Below are positions 58,020 to 64,000 of a DNA stretch of 64,000 bases, in pieces. A program made the position numbers and the translations under genes. Below the pieces are notes generated by a model. The model was not told the DNA's origin and did not search any database. It saw only the letters and a program-made list of their open reading frames with translations. Origin of the DNA: CAADGU01 sp035444285 (lineage in GTDB: Bacteria; Chloroflexota; Anaerolineae; Promineifilales; Promineifilaceae); contig DAOMOK010000002.1 of assembly GCA_035444285.1 (NCBI GenBank), positions 248,001-312,000 of the forward strand, read 5' to 3'. Numbering within the stretch: position 1 is the stretch's first letter; every line of letters starts with the position of its first letter.

Positions 58020-58546
58020 CAATTTCGCCAGCCATACGCCGATTAGTTCGGGAGCGTGCCCAACGGTGTTGCGAATTCTGTGGGGTTTCTGAGACTGATA
58101 CTGCCGGCTTGTTAACCATTGACCATTATCAACCAATATCAAAAGCTGGTACGGATCATTATGACAATCTGCTTTATTGTTGTGCCCAATGTAATCTTCA
58201 TAAACAGAATTACTGGCCTAAAAAAACGACAGACCTGTTTTTGTGGAATCCCCGATTTGAGCCAGCAAACAAATATTTCTTGTTGTTAGACAATGGACGC
58301 CTGCATCCCCTAACGCCGGTTGGTGACTTTACGATTAAACGCCTCAGACTCAATCGCCCACAACTGATTGATTACCGCTTGCATAAAAGACAAGAAGCGG
58401 AAGCAGTACGCCTTCTTGAACAATACCAAAAGTTGATGATTTTGATAAACCAAATAAATATGCAGGCCCTTCGATTGGTTGACGAACAAACCGAGTTGCT
58501 ACTTTTGCAGCAAGAGCTAATACGCCTGCTCACAGCGAACAAATGA
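58016..58546 (+). CDS. HNH endonuclease family protein
   Basis: 176 residues. Zinc-finger/HNH motif: RAQRCCEFCGVSE, TIDHYQPISKAGTDHYDNLLYCCAQCNLHK, with the Asp-His catalytic pair and two CxxC knuckles. The remainder is helical. AT-richer than its neighbours and wedged between a response regulator and a histidine kinase gene; this suggests acquisition by transfer. Overlaps the kinase start by an ATGA. Could serve in defence or be a domesticated mobile-element nuclease. Confidence 0.82.
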   Translation: MTISPAIRRLVRERAQRCCEFCGVSETDTAGLLTIDHYQPISKAGTDHYDNLLYCCAQCNLHKQNYWPKKTTDLFLWNPRFEPANKYFLLLDNGRLHPLTPVGDFTIKRLRLNRPQLIDYRLHKRQEAEAVRLLEQYQKLMILINQINMQALRLVDEQTELLLLQQELIRLLTANK

Positions 58547-59901
58547 AGACGCTGCGCGGCAGTTTCATTTTGACGCATATTTTGCCGACGCTGCTGGTGG
58601 CGCCGTTGGCGGGTCTAATCATCCTGTATTTGGTGGAGACGCAGGTGGTGTTGAAGCAGTTGGCGGCCGATGTGCAGAGCCAGGCGTTGCTGCTGGCAGA
58701 ACTGCTGGAAGCGGACAGCGAGGTCTGGCAAAACAGCGACCGGGCGCGTTTTTTTGTGGCGCGGGTGAGCACGGCCGTCACCGGCGACATCACCCTACAA
58801 ACCCCCGACGGTGCCATTCTGGCCTCTACCAACCCCCAATCTCCCAATCTCCCCATCTCTCAATCTCCTTCCAGCACCACCTACACCCTCCTCATCCAAT
58901 CGGCGGAAGCCGCCGTGCCCGTGTATGATGTGCAAAATCAACTGGCGGGTTACGTGCGCGTGAGCAGTACGCTGGACGCCGCCAGCCAGGTTTTCACTGA
59001 GTTGCGGCGGCTGATTATTTTGGTGGTCGTGGTGGAATTGATCATCGGCGCGGTGATGGGGGCGGTTCTGGCGGCGCGTATGGTGCGGCCGATTGCGGCG
59101 GCGAGCACGGCTGTGACCGACATCGCCCACCACAACCGCACCGAACCCATCCCGGAAACGGGAGCGGTGGAGATGAAAGCATTGGCGCAGTCAGTAAATG
59201 TGCTGGCAGCCCGGCTGCGGGAATTGGAAGATAACCGGCGGCAGTTATTGGCGAATCTGGTGCATGAATTGGGACGGCCGTTGGGGGCCATGCTCGCCGC
59301 CGTCAGTGCCCTGCGCAGTGGCGCAGACGAAGACCCGGCCTTACGCGCCGAACTGCTGAAAGGGGTGGAGGAGCATATTCACATCATGCGGCCGTTATTG
59401 GATGATCTGGCGCAGTTGGGTGGGCAGGTGTTGGGTACACGGGAATTGAATCGCCAGCCGGTAGCCCTGAGTGACTGGCTGCCGCCGCTGCTGCTGCCCT
59501 GGCGCGCCGCTGCTCAGGAGAAAGGGCTGCGCTGGCAAACAGATATTTCCCCTCACCTGCCCACGCTGGAAATTGACGCTGACCGGCTGGCGCAGGCCAT
59601 TGGCAACCTGTTGAGCAATGCGGTTAAGTACACGCCCAAGGAAGGGGAGGTGATGGTCACGGCCGTGACCCAAAATGACGCCGTTGTGATCACCATTGCC
59701 GACAACGGCCCCGGCATCCCCCCCGACGAACAATCTCGCATTTTTGAGCCGTTCTACCGCAGCCGCGCCCAAACCCGCTTCCCGCAGGGCATGGGGCTTG
59801 GCCTCACCATTGCCCGCGACCTGGTAGAAGCTCACGGCGGGCAGTTGACGTTGGCGAGCGAGGTAGGGAAGGGGAGTTGTTTCGTGATCCGTATTTCGTA
59901 A
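58543..59901 (+). CDS. Membrane sensor histidine kinase (HisKA)
   Basis: 452 residues. Helices at about 11-32 and 162-185 flank a periplasmic domain of about 130 residues; HAMP (ARMVRPIAAASTAVTDIAHHN), phospho-acceptor His241 in ANLVHELGRPLG, and HATPase (IGNLLSNAVKYTPKEGE; DNGPGIP; GMGLGLTIARDLVEAHGG). The periplasmic domain contains NPQSPNLPISQSPSS, translated from an inserted GAGATTGG-family repeat (58836-58869). Cognate regulator is probably the OmpR-type protein at 56960. Confidence 0.9.
   Translation: MKTLRGSFILTHILPTLLVAPLAGLIILYLVETQVVLKQLAADVQSQALLLAELLEADSEVWQNSDRARFFVARVSTAVTGDITLQTPDGAILASTNPQSPNLPISQSPSSTTYTLLIQSAEAAVPVYDVQNQLAGYVRVSSTLDAASQVFTELRRLIILVVVVELIIGAVMGAVLAARMVRPIAAASTAVTDIAHHNRTEPIPETGAVEMKALAQSVNVLAARLRELEDNRRQLLANLVHELGRPLGAMLAAVSALRSGADEDPALRAELLKGVEEHIHIMRPLLDDLAQLGGQVLGTRELNRQPVALSDWLPPLLLPWRAAAQEKGLRWQTDISPHLPTLEIDADRLAQAIGNLLSNAVKYTPKEGEVMVTAVTQNDAVVITIADNGPGIPPDEQSRIFEPFYRSRAQTRFPQGMGLGLTIARDLVEAHGGQLTLASEVGKGSCFVIRIS
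58836..58869 (-). repeat. GAGATTGGGAGATTGG repeat embedded in the kinase sensor domain
   Basis: CCCAATCTCCCAATCTCC and continuing CCATCTCTCAATCTCC: four to five degenerate heptads in the complementary orientation to 61531-61591, kept in frame. Confidence 0.7.
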
Positions 59902-59977
59902 CCCGTAAACCGTCGGATTACGGCTCACGGGTCACGGATTACGCATCACGGATTACGCATCACGGGCTACCGATTAC
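59890..59977 (+). repeat. CCGTAACCCG / CGGATTACGC repeat tract
   Basis: Starts within the last codons of the histidine kinase gene and ends near the HMG-CoA reductase stop. Degenerate CCGTAA, GGATTACGG, CACGGGTCACGG and ACGCATCACG units, able to form a hairpin between the two converging genes. Confidence 0.75.
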
Positions 59978-61514
59978 GGCCGTACTGCTCATGGCTGCTC
60001 ACCCAATCTGAGGATGAGATGGCTGAGGCCAGCGAAATTTCCCCGGCCAACACCACACCGGCAATAATCTCCGCCAGTTTGTTTACCTTGCCCTTGCCCC
60101 AGCAGCCCAGTAGTTCCAGACATTCCCGCTGCGTGGCCAGCCCCGTGCCGCCGCCATACGTGGCCACAATGAGCGACGGGATGGTGATGGACAGGTACAA
60201 ATCTTTCTCCGGCGTCAAATTGGTGTAAATGATACCCGCCGACGATTCGGATACATTGGCCACATCCTGCCCGGTGGCAATGAACATGGCGGTGATGCCG
60301 TTGGCCGAATGCAGGCCGTTATTATTCGCCCCGGACAAAATGGCGCCTACATTAGCAATACCGGCATGGAAAAATAGATTCTCTGGCTCAACGCGCATGT
60401 GTTGGATCAGGACATCGCGCTTGATTATACATTCGGCTGTGACCCGTTTGCCCCGTGTGTGCATGATGTTCACTTGCGACGCCTTCTTATCTGTCGCCAG
60501 GTTTGATTCTAAAAAGAAGTTCAAAACGCCAGGATATTGATCTAATATCCAACTGCAAGCGGCAAATGTGGCCCGCCCCACCATATTTTGCCCGGCGGCG
60601 TCGCCAGTGGAATAGTTGAAACGCAAATAGGCAAACTTGCTGGCGGTATAGGGGTCAATGTATTGCAATTTAGCCACGCTGGAGGTTGCTTCGGCTTCTT
60701 CGGCAATTTTGGCGAAATTGGCCTGCACCCAGTTGATAAATTCGCGCGCTTCACGGGCATTGGCAAAGACAAAGACCGGGGCGCGCTGCATGGAATCCCC
60801 CACCACGCTGCATGTCACGCCGCCAGATAGGTTCAACACCTTAATACCCCGATTGTAAGAAGCCACCAGCGTGCCTTCGGTGGTAGCCAGCGGAATGAGA
60901 AAATCACCCTGGGCATGTTCACCGTTGATGGTGATGGGGCCGGCAAAGCCGATAGGCACCTGAGCGACACCGGCAAAACTTTCGATGTTACCCTGAGCAA
61001 TGTGGGGATCAAATGAGTAATGGGGGATATGTTCCAGCTTTTTGCCGGTGAACTCGCCCACAAATTTTTGCCGTTCGGCGATGATGTCCTCGCCATAATC
61101 ATCGGCCGGTTTACGTGGAATTTTGATAACGTTTTCTTCTTCCTCGCTGATAGCGTCTTCCACTTTCAGTGTCAGTTTACCGAACGGGCTGGCGGAAAAG
61201 CGCACCTCGATGCTGTATTTGCCTTCAGGCAGCCGGTCTACGGCGCAAATGACGTGCAGCACACGGCGCAGGGGGAAGTCCAATGGCTTTTCCGGCGTCA
61301 GGTCTTCTGGTTTGAATGTTTGCCCATCATCCAGTTCCAGGGTCACGGCCGTGAGCGGTATCTCTTGTTTGCCAATGCTGACGCCATGCAGCCCGGTAAT
61401 CTGGGCATCGCTGAGGCGATTTTTAATGGCAAAACGGACGCCATGACGGTTATTTTTCAAGCTGCCAAAGGTGTATAACTGTTTCAATAATAAGCTGGGA
61501 ATTGCAAAGGCCAT
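59967..61514 (-). CDS. Hydroxymethylglutaryl-CoA reductase with extra N-terminal domain
   Basis: 515 residues, RBS GGAGG. The catalytic part (about 150-515) shows the HMG-CoA reductase landmarks: VPIGFAGPITI, TTEGTLVASYNRG (catalytic Glu), GDAAGQNMV, TDKKASQVN (catalytic Lys), GQDVANVSESSAG (catalytic Asp) and a C-terminal His in SSHEQYG. It reduces HMG-CoA to mevalonate for isoprenoids. The first 140 residues form a separate beta-rich domain (LKNNRHGVRFAIKNRLSDAQITGL, VLHVICAVDRLPEGKYSIEVRF) absent from typical enzymes. No other mevalonate gene is in the window. Confidence 0.85.
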   Translation of the reverse strand: MAFAIPSLLLKQLYTFGSLKNNRHGVRFAIKNRLSDAQITGLHGVSIGKQEIPLTAVTLELDDGQTFKPEDLTPEKPLDFPLRRVLHVICAVDRLPEGKYSIEVRFSASPFGKLTLKVEDAISEEEENVIKIPRKPADDYGEDIIAERQKFVGEFTGKKLEHIPHYSFDPHIAQGNIESFAGVAQVPIGFAGPITINGEHAQGDFLIPLATTEGTLVASYNRGIKVLNLSGGVTCSVVGDSMQRAPVFVFANAREAREFINWVQANFAKIAEEAEATSSVAKLQYIDPYTASKFAYLRFNYSTGDAAGQNMVGRATFAACSWILDQYPGVLNFFLESNLATDKKASQVNIMHTRGKRVTAECIIKRDVLIQHMRVEPENLFFHAGIANVGAILSGANNNGLHSANGITAMFIATGQDVANVSESSAGIIYTNLTPEKDLYLSITIPSLIVATYGGGTGLATQRECLELLGCWGKGKVNKLAEIIAGVVLAGEISLASAISSSDWVSSHEQYGRNR

Positions 61515-61530
61515 CGTTTTCCTCCATAGG

Positions 61531-61591
61531 GATTGAGATTAAGAGATTAGGAGATTGGGAGATTGGGAGATTGGTAATCTCCCAATCTCAT
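61531..61591 (-). repeat. GAGATTGGGAGATTGG tract with inverted end
   Basis: GATTGAGATTAAGAGATTAGG and further units, then complementary AATCTCCCAATCTC. Lies upstream of the HMG-CoA reductase start, so it is transcribed as its leader or overlaps its promoter. Confidence 0.75.
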
Positions 61592-61653
61592 CTTCTGCAA
61601 GATTTTAGCACAATCCATTTTTTACCCAACGGCCGTGTCTGTTACAATCAAAC

Positions 61654-61687
61654 AGACCTGACAGGTTTCTAAAAACCTGTCAGGTCT
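61654..61687 (+). repeat. CCTGACAGG palindromic repeat, copy 5 (short form)
   Basis: AGACCTGACAGG, TTTCTAAAAA, CCTGTCAGGTCT: 12-bp arms. Immediately before cofC; the ATG at 61689 directly abuts the repeat. Confidence 0.8.
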
Positions 61688-61700
61688 TATGAGTACATCT

Positions 61701-62333
61701 ATGGCAACCTGGGCTGTTATTCCCGTGAAATCATTGGCGCAGACGAAGAGCCGGCTGACGGCCGTACTCTCCCCCACCGAACGCGCCGCCCTGACCCAAT
61801 TTCTCTTGCAGCGCACGCTGGGTGTGCTGGCGGCATCGGGGGTGGTGGAGCGCGTGGTGGTGGTCAGCCGGGACACGGCCGTGCAGCAGTTGGCCACCGC
61901 ACATCAGGCCCTCACCCTGGCGGAGTCATCCGCCGCAGGGTTGAACGGAGCCATTCAAGAGGGGGCGCGACTGGCAGCCATTGCGCACGCCGCTCGTCTG
62001 CTGGTGCTGCCCACCGATCTGCCATTTCTAACCACGGCCGACGTCCAGACTTTGGCAAACGATACACCGCATCAGGCTGTGGGCATTTGCCCGGATCGGC
62101 ATGAGCAGGGGACAAATGGTTTACTATTACCGGCGTGCGTGGATTTTCCTTTTCAGTTTGGCGAAAATAGCTTTCAGAAGCATTTGCAGAGAACATGGTA
62201 CACAAGGTTCACATCTCACATTCTTCGAACTCCGGGCTGGCAATTTGACCTGGACACTGCCGAAGATTGGGCTATCTGCTCCGCCAACAGCCTATTGGTG
62301 AGACCAGAATGGATGAACGGATTGAAAGGATGA
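61701..62333 (+). CDS. cofC: 2-phospho-L-lactate guanylyltransferase (coenzyme F420 synthesis)
   Basis: 210 residues from ATG 61701, which gives the typical CofC opening ATWAVIPVKSLAQTKSRLTAVLSP; the ATG at 61689 abuts a repeat. Further family motifs are AESSAAGLNGAIQEGA, LVLPTDLPFL and DRHEQGTNGLLL. CofC activates phospholactate or phosphoenolpyruvate with GTP for F420. No other F420 gene is in the window. A tail of about 20 residues after DLDTAEDW is not conserved. Confidence 0.88.
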   Translation: MATWAVIPVKSLAQTKSRLTAVLSPTERAALTQFLLQRTLGVLAASGVVERVVVVSRDTAVQQLATAHQALTLAESSAAGLNGAIQEGARLAAIAHAARLLVLPTDLPFLTTADVQTLANDTPHQAVGICPDRHEQGTNGLLLPACVDFPFQFGENSFQKHLQRTWYTRFTSHILRTPGWQFDLDTAEDWAICSANSLLVRPEWMNGLKG

Positions 62334-62334
62334 G

Positions 62335-62463
62335 ATGGATTTTCCTCAGGAAATTGATGAGGCGATCAAGACCAGTGAAGCTTTTGTCACTGAAATGAAG
62401 CAGAAAACACCCTCGAAGCTCCCAGTCCAGTTTAATGAGTCAAATCAGGTTTCAAACAGATGA
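62335..62463 (+). CDS. Small ORF (42 aa), possible antitoxin remnant
   Basis: ATG 62335 follows the cofC stop by one base, with AAAGG upstream. Translation MDFPQEIDEAIKTSEAFVTEM and onward gives 42 residues that overlap the DUF5615-like start by 29 bases in another frame. Position before a DUF5615-like toxin suggests the remains of its partner; no family recognised. Confidence 0.3.
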   Translation: MDFPQEIDEAIKTSEAFVTEMKQKTPSKLPVQFNESNQVSNR

Positions 62464-62611
62464 GCATATCCCGGTGGCTGTTATTGCCGGGTTGAAGCGC
62501 CGTCGCGTAGATGTGTTAAGTACATCCCAGGCAGGCTTGCTTGGTGCTGCGGATGCGGTGCAACGCGCTTTTGCGATGCAGCAACAGCGTGTCCTTGTAA
62601 CACAAAACGTA
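62435..62611 (+). pseudogene. DUF5615 (PIN-like toxin) gene, truncated
   Basis: The first 58 codons match the DUF5615 pattern (IRFQTDEHIPVAVIAGLKRRRVDVLSTSQAGLLG, AFAMQQQRVLVTQN). From there the frame continues only as antisense of the opposite phosphotransferase gene (to 62770), so the toxin has lost its C-terminal half, including later catalytic residues. The breakpoint is near 62595-62625. Confidence 0.65.
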
Positions 62612-63749
62612 CCAGGCCCGCGCGGTGTGCCAAAATGTCCGCCAGCGGCTTGCCCGTTTTGCGCTCCCAATCGGCCGCAAACTCTGGTTGCACCGCCGCG
62701 CGCAGCATACTGGCCAGTGACATGGGCGCATAGCGCAGGGGCATGGCACAGCGGTACGCTTCCCAGATAATGACTTCACCGCCTGACCAACCCGCCGCCC
62801 GCAGTCCGGCGACGTAACCGTCAAAAGCGACCTGTTCCAATTGAGCGGCATCGGCCAGCGGCACATAGTCCAGCAGCAGCGTTGCTCCGATAAAAGCAGC
62901 CAACTCCTCGCCCAGCGCCCCGACGCCGACAAAGGCCCAATCCAACAGGGCCAAATCGCCGTTTTGCCGGCTGAGATTGCCGCGATGGGCGTCCAGGTGG
63001 CAGAGAGTTTTGGGCAGCCGCACCAGCCGGTCCAGATAGGTTTGCCGATTGGCCCAAAGCTGGCGCAGAGCAGCCAGCTCTTCCGGGGCAAAGTGGGTTG
63101 TCAGCAGGGGATGTTGGTAGCCGTTCATGCCCTCCACCATGCCCAAGATGTTGGTCAGCGGGCCATGCACCCAGGCAGCAAGCCAGTCTTGCGATAGCCA
63201 GGAAGTATCTGGCGGTTTGCTGCACGCGCCTTGCCACTGCCCCAATCGAAAAGCCGCTTCCCCATAATCCGCCCAGGTCCAATTGGTATCATCTGGCAGA
63301 TATTCCTGCCACAGCCAGCATTCGCGTTTGCTGATGTGGGTAACGCCCAGGAACCGCGGCGCGCGCAGCCCGGCAGGCAAGCCAGCCAACAAATCTGATT
63401 GGGCGGCTAACACCTCGCGCTGCCAGTAGCCAAAGTTGTTTGGCGTTTCAGCCATCTCTTTGGTTAACAATGTGCCATCCGGCATGGTAAGCCCTTCTGG
63501 GGAGCGCAGAATTTTGACGACCATAGACCAATCGCGGATGATATTGATGGGGGTAACGGCCGTTCCTTCTACTCGATACACCCCGCCCGCCATCGGCGAA
63601 CTATCCAGGCCGCCCAACAATATCACCTGCCACGCTATTATTGTGACAGGTTCTCCCAATGCCCGGCTAACGATGCCTTCTAATTGTGCTGCATCTATGT
63701 CGGCTATGGCTCGTTCGGCCGTATAGGATTCAGTTTGGGGCAACATCAT
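62481..63749 (-). CDS. APH-type phosphotransferase (kinase fold), altered C-terminus
   Basis: 422 residues with AGGAGG before the start. The aminoglycoside-phosphotransferase-fold catalytic loop is LCHLDAHRGNLSRQ (His-x-Asp..Asn) followed by metal-binding Asp in DLALLDWAFVGVGALGEELA; an N-lobe lysine is in SMVVKIL. Substrate could be a small alcohol, sugar or antibiotic; not decidable. The last 35 or so residues (KRVAPHPQHQASLPGMY and on) are antisense to the truncated DUF5615 gene, so the natural stop was lost at the rearrangement point. Confidence 0.75.
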   Translation of the reverse strand: MMLPQTESYTAERAIADIDAAQLEGIVSRALGEPVTIIAWQVILLGGLDSSPMAGGVYRVEGTAVTPINIIRDWSMVVKILRSPEGLTMPDGTLLTKEMAETPNNFGYWQREVLAAQSDLLAGLPAGLRAPRFLGVTHISKRECWLWQEYLPDDTNWTWADYGEAAFRLGQWQGACSKPPDTSWLSQDWLAAWVHGPLTNILGMVEGMNGYQHPLLTTHFAPEELAALRQLWANRQTYLDRLVRLPKTLCHLDAHRGNLSRQNGDLALLDWAFVGVGALGEELAAFIGATLLLDYVPLADAAQLEQVAFDGYVAGLRAAGWSGGEVIIWEAYRCAMPLRYAPMSLASMLRAAVQPEFAADWERKTGKPLADILAHRAGLVRFVLQGHAVAASQKRVAPHPQHQASLPGMYLTHLRDGASTRQ

Positions 63750-63967
63750 GGCGCCTCCTGAGCATACTTCATGCGTACCATTGCCTGGTACATCATCGCT
63801 TCTTCCCCACCGCAGCTGCTGTAGTACATAAACAAACGGGCTTCGTAAGGACTCACGCCCATCTGATGCGCTCCAATTGCGGCAAATAGTTTCTCGAATA
63901 CGGCCGTTACCAGCCGCATCAGCCGACCTTGTTTTTCTGCTTCAGGGAATGCGTTTGTCTGGTTCAT
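63746..63967 (-). CDS. Small conserved-looking protein of unknown function
   Basis: 73 residues from ATG 63967 (GGAG 11 bases before; a GTG at 63970 is in frame). Helical, RLMRLVTAVFEKLFAAIGAHQMGVSPYEARLFMYYSSCGGEEAMMYQAMVRM. The stop overlaps the phosphotransferase start (ATGA), so both are co-translated. No family recognised. Confidence 0.55.
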   Translation of the reverse strand: MNQTNAFPEAEKQGRLMRLVTAVFEKLFAAIGAHQMGVSPYEARLFMYYSSCGGEEAMMYQAMVRMKYAQEAP

Positions 63968-64000
63968 CACATGATCTCCAAAGTTTTTTGCTCAACTGGA

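Overview
The window looks like a bacterial chromosome segment of moderately high GC, most consistent with a filamentous-type Chloroflexota (Anaerolineae-like). The clues are GAF-rich NarL-type histidine kinases, a patatin/FHA/ABC gene set, F420 biosynthesis (cofC), an HMG-CoA reductase, abundant intergenic palindromes and many cupredoxin/lipoprotein genes. This assignment is an inference; no rRNA gene or phylogenetic marker is present. No tRNA, rRNA, CRISPR array or insertion sequence was recognised. A striking genome-wide signature is the palindromic octamer ACGGCCGT, counted by hand about 150 times (roughly one per 430 bp, where one or two would be expected by chance). It surfaces in proteins as TAV, NGR/DGR and RP.

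Layout. 1-19.3 kb (plus strand) is a signalling and cell-surface region: the end of a TPR-ATPase-type regulator, a GNAT acetyltransferase, two exported cupredoxin proteins with the same domains in shuffled order, an exported YtkA/thioredoxin-like protein, a STAS protein, two patatins (the second fused in frame to an FHA-FHA-ABC-2 transporter), a Ser/Thr kinase, two membrane proteins, a GAF histidine kinase/NarL regulator pair, and a protein carrying the full motif set of an RNA ligase. 19.4-27.4 kb holds metal/ion genes: an ArsP-type permease with its ArsR and paired operators, an ArsR-ArsC fusion, a phosphoesterase, a decayed retropepsin pair, the fluoride exporter crcB, a DUF190-CBS protein, and modAB without modC.

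27.0-39.7 kb is the most unusual part: a long plus-strand accessory cluster of ArsR, a lipoyl GcvH-like protein, two DGC zinc-binding proteins, OsmC, small thioredoxin, AhpD-like protein, Fe-S protein, PIG-L deacetylase, FmdE, two TauE/SafE permeases, two YlbF-like proteins, thioredoxin-VKOR, then arsR-arsD-arsA with every arsenite-binding cysteine but no arsB. Facing it on the minus strand (39.8-49.9 kb) is a TtrB-TtrC-TtrA-like molybdopterin respiratory complex with its own tatA and fmdE, and a PhnD-like binding lipoprotein with a histidine kinase and response regulator. Together these suggest a thiol/arsenic/sulfur redox island sensed by ArsR repressors and by a periplasmic binding protein; the substrate cannot be decided from sequence.

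50.2-56.9 kb is a Bat (aerotolerance) operon: DUF4381-like, BatA, BatB, BatC, BatD and BatE/SH3. 57-64 kb has a two-component system split by an HNH module, HMG-CoA reductase, cofC, a truncated DUF5615 toxin, a phosphotransferase and a small protein. Families of short intergenic repeats separate the operons. Some have been translated into the ends or interiors of proteins.
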